This document shows positions 25,384-33,485 of a stretch of 64,000 nucleotides of DNA, piece after piece. The notes under the pieces were generated by a model. The model was given only the letters and a program-made list of their open reading frames with translations, was not told the origin of the DNA and did no database searches. The DNA is from Chryseobacterium sp. W4I1 (lineage in GTDB: Bacteria > Bacteroidota > Bacteroidia > Flavobacteriales > Weeksellaceae), in the NCBI RefSeq assembly GCF_030816115.1, contig NZ_JAUSXQ010000001.1:1426001-1490000 (forward strand), read 5' to 3'. Position numbers and translations under genes: made by a program. The first letter of the stretch is position 1, and each line of letters begins with the position of its first letter.

Positions 25384-25391
25384 TAAATTTG
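25384..25391 (+). promoter_or_regulatory. -7 promoter box of acyl-CoA reductase gene
   Basis: TAAATTTG fits TAnnTTTG, 38 bases before the ATG at 25430. Confidence 0.5.
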
Positions 25392-25429
25392 CACAAAATT
25401 ACAAAATATTCCCCAATTTAAAAGTAATT

Positions 25430-26464
25430 ATGAATATCGAAAATCAAGTTTTAGGACTTATTGAATTAAGTGTGTATATAAAAGAGTTTTTAGCAAAGAA
25501 TCATGATGATTACAATGAGAATGATACTGAGTTTGAATTATTACTCAAGAGATCTGAAATAGAAAATCCATGGTTTACCCTTGATAATCAGAAATTTGCT
25601 TTAAAACAATGGACTGAGCTTCTTACGGAAGAAAATATAAGCAGTTGGCTTAAAAATTATTCAGTTTCAAAAATTTCAAAAAGGGTAGGACTGATTCTGG
25701 CCGGAAATATACCTCTGGTAGGATTGCATGATGTGATATCTGTGGTTTTAAGCGGTCATATTCCGTTAATTAAACTGTCTTCTAAAGACAAGCAGATGGT
25801 TCCTTTTTTTCTGAAAAAATGGAATAAATTTTCCGGTGGAGTTGTTGCGTATGAACTGGTAGAAAGATTAGAAAATTTTGATGCTGTCATTGCTACAGGA
25901 AGCAATAATACAGCGAGATACCTTGAATACTATTTCAAAGATCATTTAAGCATCATCAGGAAAAACAGGACTTCTGCAGCTGTTTTAAAAGGTGATGAAA
26001 CACCTGAAGAACTTCAGCTTCTGGCGGAAGATATTTTCAGATATTTCGGTCTTGGCTGCAGAAATGTAACAAGAGTTTTTATTCCTGAGGATTTTGTGAT
26101 CGACAGGCTTTTTGAAAGTTTTGTAGGTTTCCAGGATATCATCAATCATCATAAATATGCCAATAATTATGATTATAACAGGGCGGTATATTTGCTGAAC
26201 CAGGATAAATTCTGGGACAACAATTTTGTCATGCTGAAAGAAGACGAGAAACTTTTCAGTCCGCTTTCTGTGATCAATTTCAGCCGATATTCATCTTTGG
26301 ATGAAGTTAAAAATTTTATTGCTGAAAATGAAGAAAATATCCAGTGTATCGTGGCTAAAGATGAGTTGGGACTGGATTCTATTCCGTTTGGAGAGGCGCA
26401 GCATCCAGCTTTGGATACGTATGCAGATAATGTAGATACGATGAAGTTTTTGGAAGTGGTCTGA
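25430..26464 (+). CDS. Acyl-CoA reductase (LuxC-like)
   Basis: A 344-residue aldehyde-dehydrogenase-superfamily protein of the LuxC type, which reduces fatty acyl-CoA to aldehyde with NADPH. The cofactor-side motif RVGLILAGNIPLVGLHD, the loop IATGSNNTARY and the active-site cysteine in FGLGCRNVTRVF (Cys210) are seen. No luxD/luxE or luciferase genes are nearby, so it is not for light production. In Flavobacteriia such stand-alone reductases may serve aldehyde or alkyl-resorcinol/lipid metabolism, but this is not shown here. Length is shorter than marine LuxC (about 480). Confidence 0.85.
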   Translation: MNIENQVLGLIELSVYIKEFLAKNHDDYNENDTEFELLLKRSEIENPWFTLDNQKFALKQWTELLTEENISSWLKNYSVSKISKRVGLILAGNIPLVGLHDVISVVLSGHIPLIKLSSKDKQMVPFFLKKWNKFSGGVVAYELVERLENFDAVIATGSNNTARYLEYYFKDHLSIIRKNRTSAAVLKGDETPEELQLLAEDIFRYFGLGCRNVTRVFIPEDFVIDRLFESFVGFQDIINHHKYANNYDYNRAVYLLNQDKFWDNNFVMLKEDEKLFSPLSVINFSRYSSLDEVKNFIAENEENIQCIVAKDELGLDSIPFGEAQHPALDTYADNVDTMKFLEVV

Positions 26465-26510
26465 TTTTCGTATCTTAACTCACCAATTTCACTAAATAAA
26501 AAATTAGATT

Positions 26511-26948
26511 ATGAAAAAAATATTTTTAGGGCTTACTGTACTTGCTGCACAGCTGATGTTTGCCCAGAAAGTAACCGGAGTGAAGGTTGAAAAGGTTCAA
26601 AATGAAGTTCCGGCACAGTTGAACAAAGAAAAGATCAATATGTTTAATGACAACTTTCTTAAGTTTGTCACAGCGCTTAAATCTTCAGACCGTGCAGGAG
26701 TAGATGCACTTCTTTCGGATAAGGTAAAAGAGATCGTTACAGATGACGTCCTTAAAAAAGTGAAGGAGGGTTTTGATGTCAATAAAAAACTGGAAATTTT
26801 AAAAACCGGTTACCATAAACTTATGGATGGATCTTCTTTGCCAAGTATCAGCTACAAATATGCAGGTGAATCAAAAGAGGTGATCATGGCCGTTTTTGAA
26901 GAGAATGGAAAGATTATCGGGGTAATGCCGGCGAAAAAAGAGAAATAA
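26511..26948 (+). CDS. Small secreted protein, unknown
   Basis: A 145-residue exported protein with a clear signal peptide ending QLMFAQ. After it comes a charged region, a helix-rich middle (INMFNDNFLKFVTALKSSDRAGVDALLSD) and a C-terminal beta-rich part (SISYKYAGESKEVIMAVFEENGKIIGVMPAKK). The pattern of a cystatin/NTF2-like fold (helix, then strands ending in a hydrophobic hairpin) recalls DUF3887/DUF4878-like secreted proteins, but I cannot assign a family with confidence. It lies 31 bases before the BI-1 gene and may be cotranscribed. Confidence 0.7.
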   Translation: MKKIFLGLTVLAAQLMFAQKVTGVKVEKVQNEVPAQLNKEKINMFNDNFLKFVTALKSSDRAGVDALLSDKVKEIVTDDVLKKVKEGFDVNKKLEILKTGYHKLMDGSSLPSISYKYAGESKEVIMAVFEENGKIIGVMPAKKEK

Positions 26949-26979
26949 TTTTATATTCAAATAATAAAAATTACTAACT

Positions 26980-27669
26980 ATGATGACAGATGTTTTAGTT
27001 GCTCATTCCTCAGATGTGGAAAAAGCGGCTTTTTACAGAAAAACGTATTTGCACGTTGCTTTATCGATCCTGGCTTTTATCGGGGTTGAAACTATTTTAC
27101 TGAAAACAGTTCCTGTGGAGATCATTGCGATGATGTTCGGGCAGAAATACACTTGGTTGTTAATTATTGGTGTTTTCTGGCTGGCTTCAATGCTGGCTTC
27201 TAAATGGTCGCTTTCACAAAGCAGATCTACCCAATATTTTGGATTAGGATTTTATATTATTCTAGAAGCGGCGATCTTTATGCCTATGTTGTACATTGCT
27301 GCGGGAATGCAGGGCGGAGGAAATATTATTTTCCAGGCTGCCATGCTCACAATCGCAATGTTTGCCGGACTTTCACTGGTGGCATTTACTTCTAAAAAAG
27401 ATTTTTCTTTTTTAAGAAATATTATCATTATCGGAGGTTTTCTTTCAATAGGAACCATCGTTGTGGGGGCGATTTTCGGATTTAACCTTGGACTTTGGTT
27501 TTCGGTAGGAATGGTGCTTCTGGCTTCTGCAAGTATCCTGTATGAGACTAGTAAGCTTAAAAATACGTATACAACGGGACAGTACGTAGGAGCTTCTTTA
27601 CAGCTTTTTGCATCGATCATGCTGTTGTTCTGGTATATTCTTAGAATATTAATGAGCAGAAGAAGTTAA
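26980..27669 (+). CDS. Bax inhibitor-1/YccA family membrane protein
   Basis: A 229-residue inner-membrane protein with about seven transmembrane helices, as in the TMBIM/BI-1 family. The family includes calcium-leak channels such as BsYetJ and the FtsH-interacting YccA of E. coli. The N-terminus is short and polar (MTDVLVAHSSDVEKAAFYRKTYLHVALSI). Helices follow from about residue 25, with FAGLSLVAFTSKKDFSFLR in the middle and ILYETSKLKNTY near the end, where the acidic residue pair expected for the pH sensor may lie. A terminator-like hairpin follows at 27733. Confidence 0.88.
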   Translation: MMTDVLVAHSSDVEKAAFYRKTYLHVALSILAFIGVETILLKTVPVEIIAMMFGQKYTWLLIIGVFWLASMLASKWSLSQSRSTQYFGLGFYIILEAAIFMPMLYIAAGMQGGGNIIFQAAMLTIAMFAGLSLVAFTSKKDFSFLRNIIIIGGFLSIGTIVVGAIFGFNLGLWFSVGMVLLASASILYETSKLKNTYTTGQYVGASLQLFASIMLLFWYILRILMSRRS

Positions 27670-27732
27670 TTTTAGTGATAAGTTCTGAGTTATGAATGAT
27701 GGTTTTAATGCTTGATTCATACTTTAAATCAT

Positions 27733-27765
27733 AATCCTGGTGATAAAATCGCCGGGATTTTTTAT
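27733..27765 (+). terminator. Terminator after BI-1 gene
   Basis: A 12-bp stem (AATCCTGGTGAT / ATCGCCGGGATT, two G-U pairs) with a 3-base loop and six T after it. Confidence 0.75.
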
Positions 27766-28221
27766 TTGAAATCTTTAAGCACACAGTGTCACCCGCAAAT
27801 GCCACTACTGAAGGTCAAAAATATTTATGTAATTAATGAAAACATTAGCGTTAATTAGTGTTTTATTAAAGACAAAAGTTTATCAATTTTCAATTGATTT
27901 GATGAAGTTTGTGTTGTATCAAGCTGATCAATAGCCTTGACTTATTGGTGTTTAAATTTGAATAATTCCTAATTTTTTAATCATCAAAGTTGTAAACTAA
28001 AAAAATCCTGATGAATTATCACCGGGATTTTTTGAATATTCTTTAAAATCAATAGACAATACAAACAGCATCAGCAATGGCATATCACAGAAACTTTTGT
28101 TGTAAATGTTGCAACTTGAAATTAAAGAATTGAGAAAATATAGTATTGAGGAAAGCCTCAGTAGAATTGTGTTTTATAATCTTTTAAATGATTAAATCTT
28201 TCAATGATTCAATAAAAAGGA
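27766..28221. other. Spacer with a second related hairpin
   Basis: No gene is visible. At 28014-28034 a second hairpin (AATCCTG ... CGGGATTTTTT) closely resembles the terminator at 27733. The 250 bases between are AT-rich and show no open frame, so the arrangement looks like a duplicated terminator around decayed sequence. Confidence 0.45.
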
Positions 28222-28470
28222 TTATTTATCTATTGATCCTAAGACCTTTTGTGCAAAAGAATTTAAAGCGTCTTTTTCGCTCATTCCATTCTGAACATTG
28301 GCGTGTACTTCCAAAGCACCGCAGATATTTGTGATAAGTTCTCCTGCTACATTAAGATCTTCCTCGCTTGTTCCTCTGAACTCTGAAAAGCTTTCCAAAA
28401 CCTCTAATGTCTTTTCAAGATTCTCAGGAGTCTGGTTCTGATAAAACTGTCTGATTACGGGTAACTTCAT
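28222..28470 (-). CDS. Small conserved protein beside thioredoxin (DUF6952-like)
   Basis: An 82-residue acidic, all-helical protein with a single cysteine in ELITNICGALEVHANV. A protein of this size and type follows thioredoxin in other Flavobacteriia and, as far as I can tell, is the family called DUF6952; that name is from memory and unconfirmed. It starts 2 bases after the thioredoxin stop codon and is surely cotranscribed. A role linked to thioredoxin or peroxiredoxin is inferred from context only. Confidence 0.65.
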   Translation of the reverse strand: MKLPVIRQFYQNQTPENLEKTLEVLESFSEFRGTSEEDLNVAGELITNICGALEVHANVQNGMSEKDALNSFAQKVLGSIDK

Positions 28471-28472
28471 AA

Positions 28473-28778
28473 TTATAATTCGTTAAAAAGATTCGTTAAA
28501 CTTTCAGCCTGGTTGCTTTGCACCTGATTGACCAATTCACCGTTTTTAAAAATAGCGAAAGTAGGAAGGTTGTCAACTTTTGCCAGTTTTCTGCTTTCAG
28601 GTAACTTTTCAGCATCTACATATAAAAATGGAATTTCTTCATTTTCAGATGCTAATTTTTTGAATTTCGGCTTCATAATTCTGCAATTTCCGCACCATGT
28701 TGCGCCATACTGAACAACTACTTTTTCATTGTCATTCACAATATTTTGTAATGTATCTTCTGTTAATTCTGTGTACAT
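28473..28778 (-). CDS. Thioredoxin family protein
   Basis: A 101-residue cytosolic thioredoxin-fold protein with active-site motif WCGNC (Cys29, Cys32) instead of the usual WCGPC, and the cis-proline in NLPTFAIF. GNC-type active sites alter the redox potential relative to GPC. It lies downstream of a 2-Cys peroxiredoxin gene and just before the small helical protein, so it is a good candidate reductant of that peroxiredoxin. A repeat-rich 156-base spacer separates it from the peroxiredoxin gene. Confidence 0.9.
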   Translation of the reverse strand: MYTELTEDTLQNIVNDNEKVVVQYGATWCGNCRIMKPKFKKLASENEEIPFLYVDAEKLPESRKLAKVDNLPTFAIFKNGELVNQVQSNQAESLTNLFNEL

Positions 28779-28803
28779 AAGTTAAATTTTAAGGAATAAA
28801 ATT

Positions 28804-28922
28804 TAACAATGTAGCAATTGGATAATGTACCAGTGTAACAATTAAGAAATATTGAAATTTCAGAATATTGGTACATTGTTACGCTGCTATATTGTTACAT
28901 TAGAGTAATTGCTACATTGTTA
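28804..28922. repeat. Inverted repeat element between peroxiredoxin and thioredoxin genes
   Basis: TAACAATGTAGCAATT (28804-28819) and its exact reverse complement (28907-28922) form the outer arms. Inside are further inverted pieces: AATGTACCA/TGGTACATT (28824-28832 with 28870-28877) and TGTAACAAT/ATTGTTACA. ATTGTTACA-like units recur several times. The whole 119-base block can fold into one long, branched stem. Confidence 0.65.
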
Positions 28923-28934
28923 TATTAATTTGAA

Positions 28935-29567
28935 TTAGTTTTTAGCTAAGTATTCAGCTGTAGAAGTTCTGTCTGCTTTCATTGCATCTTTTCCTTCTTC
29001 CCAGTTGGCAGGGCATACTTCACCATGTTTTTGAACGTGCGTGTAAGCATCGATCAGTCTTAGATATTCTTTTACATTTCTTCCCAAAGGCATATCGTTT
29101 ACAGATTCGTGGAAAATTTTTCCAGTCTCGTCAATCAGGTAAGTTGCTCTGTAAGTTACGTTAGAGCCTGTGAAAGTTTCTTCTCCTTCTTCATTGTATT
29201 CGAAATCCTGATCTACGATTCCTAAGATATTAGCCAATTGTCTGTGTGTATCAGCTAAAAGCGGGTAAGTTACGCCTTCGATACCTCCGTTATCTTTAGC
29301 TGTGTTTAGCCAAGCGAAGTGTACTTCATTCGTGTCGCAAGAAGCACCGATTACTTTAGTGTTTCTTTTTTCGAATTCACCTAAAGCATCCTGAAAAGCG
29401 TGAAGCTCTGTAGGACATACGAAAGTGAAATCTTTCGGATACCAGAATAAGATTACTTTTTGCTGATTAGTGGTAGCTTCTTCAAGGATATTGATTCTAA
29501 GATCATCACCCATTTCAGACATAGCATCGATTGTTACATTTGGGAATTTTTTTCCTACTAAAGACAT
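28935..29567 (-). CDS. 2-Cys peroxiredoxin (AhpC/Prx1 type)
   Basis: A 210-residue cytosolic peroxidase that reduces hydrogen peroxide and organic hydroperoxides. The peroxidatic cysteine is Cys51 in FTFVCPTEL, and the resolving cysteine lies in the C-terminal HGEVCPANW. Both motifs mark the typical 2-Cys class that uses thioredoxin or AhpF. The C-terminus extends past the resolving cysteine in the usual sensitive-type manner. The gene has the most canonical promoter in the window (29600-29630), overlapping a palindrome that could bind a redox regulator. Confidence 0.95.
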   Translation of the reverse strand: MSLVGKKFPNVTIDAMSEMGDDLRINILEEATTNQQKVILFWYPKDFTFVCPTELHAFQDALGEFEKRNTKVIGASCDTNEVHFAWLNTAKDNGGIEGVTYPLLADTHRQLANILGIVDQDFEYNEEGEETFTGSNVTYRATYLIDETGKIFHESVNDMPLGRNVKEYLRLIDAYTHVQKHGEVCPANWEEGKDAMKADRTSTAEYLAKN

Positions 29568-29599
29568 AATTTTCTGTTTTTATATTAAATTTTCTGATG

Positions 29600-29642
29600 C
29601 AAATATATAAATATTCATCTATCGAACAAATCAATATCGATA
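29600..29642 (-). promoter_or_regulatory. Full -33/-7 promoter of peroxiredoxin with overlapping palindrome
   Basis: On the minus strand TTTG (29627-29630) and TATATTTG (29600-29607) are separated by exactly 19 bases, the Bacteroidota consensus. TATCGA (29620-29625) and TCGATA (29637-29642) form an inverted repeat with 11 bases between, covering the -33 element; this is a candidate operator. Confidence 0.65.
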
Positions 29643-29680
29643 AATAAAATCTATAATTGTTTTTAATGGATTTAAACAGA

Positions 29681-29705
29681 AAAAGCCCTGAAACCAGAGC
29701 TTTTT
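29681..29705. terminator. Bidirectional hairpin near the end of the aminotransferase gene
   Basis: AAAAGC-CTG / CAG-GCTTTT stem with one mismatch and T-rich flanks. It lies between the aminotransferase stop and the peroxiredoxin promoter. Confidence 0.6.
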
Positions 29706-29734
29706 GTTTATTATATACTGATTTATCTCTTAAT

Positions 29735-30928
29735 TTAATTAAAAGGTGCCAGAACATCTTTGATACGTTTCATAGCCTCTCTCAGGTCTTCCTCAGAAGC
29801 AGCATAAGAGAATCTGATACATTCCGGGCTTCCGAAAGAAACTCCGCCTACACAGCCCACATGAGCATTTTCCAGTAAAAACATGGCAAAATCATCAGAA
29901 TCTTTGATCTCTGTACCGTTCAGAGTCTTTCCAATATAGTGAGAGATATCCGGGAAGAAATAAAATGCTGCCTTTGGAAGGAGTACTTTAAATCCTGGAA
30001 TTTCTTTCATCAGGTCAAACACCAGATCTCTTCTTTTCTGGAAAGCCTCGATCATGTATTTGTATTCGGAAGGATCCGTTTTCAATGCAGTTATGGAAGC
30101 TCTCTGTGCTACTGTATTTGCACCGCTGGTCATCTGGCCCTGGATCTTCTCGCAGGCTTTTGCCAGCCATTCCGGACAGGCAGAATACCCGATTCTCCAT
30201 CCTGTCATTGCAAAAGCTTTAGACATCCCGTTGATTACTGCAGTCTGCTCATATATTTCAGGAAACTGTGCAATAGAGGTTGTTTTAGTTTCGTAATTGA
30301 TGAATTCGTAGATTTCATCGGATATTACCGTTACGTGAGGATATTTTGCAATAACCTTTGCCATAGATTTAAGTTCATCATATGTATAATAACCACCGGA
30401 AGGATTACATGGAGAACTGAAAAGGATGGCCTTCGTTTTATCTGTAATCGCTTCTTCAAGCTGCTCGGCGGTGATTTTAAAGTCAGTCACGTATGAAGTA
30501 GGAAGCATTACCGAATTTCCGCCCATCATTTTCACCATTTCATCGTAGCTTACCCAATAAGGTGCAGGAAGAAGAACTTCATCACCGTCATTGATTACAG
30601 AAGCAAGGACATTTAAAATAGCCTGTTTGGCACCGTTGGAAACACAGATTTGAGAAGGTTTATATTCAAGATTATTATCTCTTTTTAATTTGTAGGATAC
30701 GGCTTCACGAAGCTCAAGAAACCCCGGAACAGGAGAGTAATGACTATAGTTTTCGTTGATCGCATCAAAAGCGGCTTGTTTGATATTATCCGGCACATCA
30801 AAATCCGGTTCTCCAAGAGTCAGACTGATTACATCAATGCCTGCGGCCTTCATTTCTCTTGCTTTGTTTGACATTACGAAAGTCTGCGAGTAACCTAATC
30901 TTTTTACTCTGTCTGAAAGTTTATCCAT
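29735..30928 (-). CDS. PLP-dependent aminotransferase (aspartate aminotransferase class Ib)
   Basis: A 397-residue fold-type I aminotransferase. Motifs seen are SLTLGEPDFDVPD, SNGAKQAI for the phosphate group, the aromatic APYWVSY, SPCNPSGGYY, SDEIYE, the PLP lysine in GMSKAFAMTGWRIGY and the carboxylate arginine in ECIRFSYA. This combination is that of aspartate (or aspartate/prephenate) aminotransferases of class Ib. The exact amino donor cannot be read. It has its own -7 box on the minus strand at 30949-30956. Confidence 0.9.
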   Translation of the reverse strand: MDKLSDRVKRLGYSQTFVMSNKAREMKAAGIDVISLTLGEPDFDVPDNIKQAAFDAINENYSHYSPVPGFLELREAVSYKLKRDNNLEYKPSQICVSNGAKQAILNVLASVINDGDEVLLPAPYWVSYDEMVKMMGGNSVMLPTSYVTDFKITAEQLEEAITDKTKAILFSSPCNPSGGYYTYDELKSMAKVIAKYPHVTVISDEIYEFINYETKTTSIAQFPEIYEQTAVINGMSKAFAMTGWRIGYSACPEWLAKACEKIQGQMTSGANTVAQRASITALKTDPSEYKYMIEAFQKRRDLVFDLMKEIPGFKVLLPKAAFYFFPDISHYIGKTLNGTEIKDSDDFAMFLLENAHVGCVGGVSFGSPECIRFSYAASEEDLREAMKRIKDVLAPFN

Positions 30929-30948
30929 ACGATGTTTTTGAATTTAAA

Positions 30949-30956
30949 CAAATATA
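30949..30956 (-). promoter_or_regulatory. -7 promoter box of aminotransferase gene
   Basis: Minus-strand TATATTTG matches the consensus, 20 bases before the start codon. Confidence 0.55.
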
Positions 30957-31094
30957 TAATAAAAACGTTGGGCCGTGAAATAAAAATGAGGTAGGAAAAA
31001 AGATTTTTGTCAGGTTTTTAATTTAATCATTAGATTTGGAAATAGTTGGGTTTTGCCTACTTGAAAGACTATTTAAACAATTTATTATCTTAAA

Positions 31095-31922
31095 ATGTAC
31101 AGACTTTTCTTTTTATTATTAGCTTCCCTTATATCAGCCCAGAGTTATCGTTTTGTTTACGAGTATAAATTCAGACCTGACATAAACAATAAAGATTCGT
31201 TGGTAACGGACTATATGAATCTGGACACAGACGGTAAAAAATCATATTACTCTAATGCTGTGAAGTTTGAACGTGATTCTGTCTACAATATAGATAAGAG
31301 CTATCCGGCACTTTTAAAAGGAAAACACTATGATCGTAATCTGAATTATACCATTGAAAAAGATTATGCTGACAAGACAATTAATTTTTATGATAAGTTT
31401 AAAAATGTAAGCTTTATTATAACTGATAACGAAACTCCAAAATGGAAAATGGAGAACGAATTCAAGAAAATTAATACAATGAACTGCCAGAAGGCAGTTG
31501 CAGAGTATAAAGGCAGAAAATGGGAAGCCTGGTTCTGCAAAGATTTTCCGGTGAGCGACGGCCCGTATAAATTCAGTGGACTGCCGGGACTGGTAGTATC
31601 CATAAAGGACAGTGAAAATGATCATACATTTGATTTGATTCAGATCAAAAAAATCAACACAGTCAATGCTTTTATTCCAAAGAATAATAAACAAATGACC
31701 AATGAAGAGTATAGGAAATTACTTAAAAATTACCTCTTTAATCCAGGAGATGATATCACAGGTATGAATGTAGATTCCAAAGCAGGGAAAATGGAACTTC
31801 AGCTAAAGGATGGCTATGTAGCACAGTTTGATTATAATGAGTTGAAAAAAAGTGGTGCCAGAATGGATGATGTGATTGCCAATAAACTCAGATTGACAAA
31901 CAATCCTCTTGAAAAGGAATAA
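31095..31922 (+). CDS. GLPGLI family secreted protein
   Basis: A 275-residue exported protein with a signal peptide ending SLISAQ. The name-giving motif is seen as FSGLPGLVVSI (about residue 162), preceded by WEAWFCKDFPVSDGPYKF, the usual W-x-A-W-(Y/F) box. The N-terminal half has the YEYKF...K-S-Y-Y strand pattern of the family. GLPGLI proteins are abundant and often multicopy in Chryseobacterium; their function is unknown and a periplasmic or surface role is assumed. The gene stands alone. Confidence 0.92.
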   Translation: MYRLFFLLLASLISAQSYRFVYEYKFRPDINNKDSLVTDYMNLDTDGKKSYYSNAVKFERDSVYNIDKSYPALLKGKHYDRNLNYTIEKDYADKTINFYDKFKNVSFIITDNETPKWKMENEFKKINTMNCQKAVAEYKGRKWEAWFCKDFPVSDGPYKFSGLPGLVVSIKDSENDHTFDLIQIKKINTVNAFIPKNNKQMTNEEYRKLLKNYLFNPGDDITGMNVDSKAGKMELQLKDGYVAQFDYNELKKSGARMDDVIANKLRLTNNPLEKE

Positions 31923-32049
31923 ATTTAAGAAAAGATAAGGGATTGTGGAGAAGCAGCCTTTTTGAATCTAAAAATATAATTAAAACCTGTCCGTATAAAA
32001 AGAATAGTTAAATCATTGATTCGTATATTTAAACCTCTAGATCCATTGT

Positions 32050-33387
32050 ATGAAATATTCTCTTTTTTTATTATTGATCCCTTCTTTCATTTTTTCACAG
32101 GTACGTTCAAAAGATGCTGAAATAAAGAAATATGTTTCTGAAGTGAGCTCAGATTCTTTAAAATCCCATATCGCTAAGCTTGTTAGCTTTCATACGAGGC
32201 ATACTTTAAGCTCAGTAGATGATAAGCATCAGGGAATTGGAGCTGCAAGGAATTGGGTGTTGGGGAAATTTAAAGAATATGCCAGAAATTCAGGCGGAAG
32301 AATGGAAGTCTATATGCAGCAGGAAAATATTCAGCCGGATGGAAAAAGGGTAGACAAAGTTACAAATCTGGGAAATCCAATGGCCTTTTTAAAGGGAACA
32401 GATCCTAACGATAAAAGAATTTTCCTGATTTGTGGACATCTGGATTCACGGGTCACGGATGTAATGAACAGGACGCTATCCGCTCCCGGCGCTAATGATG
32501 ATGGCAGCGGGGTAAGTGCCGTTATAGAAGCAGCGAGAATTTTAAGCAAATCTTCTTTTCCCGCATCTGTTATTTTCGTGACTTTTTCTGGAGAAGAACA
32601 GTCGTTGCTTGGCTCTAAACTTTTGGCAGATAAAGCAAAAAAAGAAAATATGCAGATAGAAGCTGTCCTGAATAATGACATGATTGGAAATCCTAAAGCC
32701 GGTGAAACAGGAGAGATCAATACCCGTACGCTTAGGGTATTCAGTGAAGGTCTGCCTTATGCAGAAATGGATAAGAAAGCAATGACTATAAGAAATTTAG
32801 GACTTGAAAATGACAGTGAATCCAGGCAATTGGCCCGGTACATTAAAGAGACTGCAGAAAAATATGTGAAAGGGCTTGAAATAAAATTAATCTACAGAAA
32901 TGACAGGTTCCTGCGCGGAGGAGATCATTCCAGTTTTGTCAGTAATGGATTTCCTTCCGTAAGACTGACAGAGTATTATGAAAATTATGACCATCAGCAT
33001 CAGGACATAAGAGTAGAAAATAATACACAGTATGGCGATCTTCCTGAATTTATAGATTATAATTATCTGAAAAAAAATGTAGCTGCCAATATCGCTGTAT
33101 TGGCCAGCCTTGCAAAATCTACTCCTGGACCTGAGCATGCAGAAATGAAAGTTAAAGAACTTACCAATTCCACAACCTTGCAATGGGAAAAACCAAAAAC
33201 AGGAAACCCGGCTGGGTATTATGTGCTTATAAGAGAAACGGATAGTCCGGTGTGGCAAAAAAAGATATTTACCGCAGGGCTTTCCATTAAGATTCCGCTT
33301 TCAAAGGATAATTACATTTTTGCAGTACAGACTGTTAATCAAACCGGAAATTTGAGTGTGCCTCTTATACCGGGGATCGCCAGATAA
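32050..33387 (+). CDS. M28 family peptidase with C-terminal Fn3-like domain
   Basis: A 445-residue exported zinc aminopeptidase-like protein, unrelated in detail to the 17-21 kb tandem. The signal peptide ends SFIFSQ. M28 ligands are CGHLDS (His), GANDDGSG (Asp), SGEEQSLLGS (catalytic and ligand Glu), NNDMIGN (Asp) and the C-terminal YDHQHQ (His). A fibronectin-type-like beta domain (about 365-445; TTLQWEKPKTGNPAGYYVLIR) follows the catalytic part. No T9SS sorting domain is seen. It likely degrades peptides in the periplasm or outside. Confidence 0.9.
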   Translation: MKYSLFLLLIPSFIFSQVRSKDAEIKKYVSEVSSDSLKSHIAKLVSFHTRHTLSSVDDKHQGIGAARNWVLGKFKEYARNSGGRMEVYMQQENIQPDGKRVDKVTNLGNPMAFLKGTDPNDKRIFLICGHLDSRVTDVMNRTLSAPGANDDGSGVSAVIEAARILSKSSFPASVIFVTFSGEEQSLLGSKLLADKAKKENMQIEAVLNNDMIGNPKAGETGEINTRTLRVFSEGLPYAEMDKKAMTIRNLGLENDSESRQLARYIKETAEKYVKGLEIKLIYRNDRFLRGGDHSSFVSNGFPSVRLTEYYENYDHQHQDIRVENNTQYGDLPEFIDYNYLKKNVAANIAVLASLAKSTPGPEHAEMKVKELTNSTTLQWEKPKTGNPAGYYVLIRETDSPVWQKKIFTAGLSIKIPLSKDNYIFAVQTVNQTGNLSVPLIPGIAR

Positions 33388-33459
33388 CCTGATCGTGCTG
33401 AAAATTCAAATTAAGGACTGATCAGGAGAACTTGACTTGAATACAACAGAAATAAAACT

Positions 33460-33467
33460 TATTTTTG
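33460..33467 (+). promoter_or_regulatory. -7 promoter box of rsmG
   Basis: TATTTTTG matches TAnnTTTG, with TTG at 33437-33439 about 20 bases upstream as a -33 candidate. It overlaps an in-frame TTG that would otherwise extend the gene, so the ATG at 33486 is the start. Confidence 0.6.
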
Positions 33468-33485
33468 CAGATTATAATAATTCAT

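Noticed and set aside
25430..26464. Bioluminescence (lux) operon suggested by the LuxC-like reductase
   Set aside because: No luciferase, LuxD or LuxE homologue is nearby; stand-alone LuxC-like reductases are common in Flavobacteriia.
28804..28922. Possible tRNA or structured RNA gene
   Set aside because: The foldable block lacks tRNA features (no T-loop or acceptor pattern); it looks like repeated units instead.
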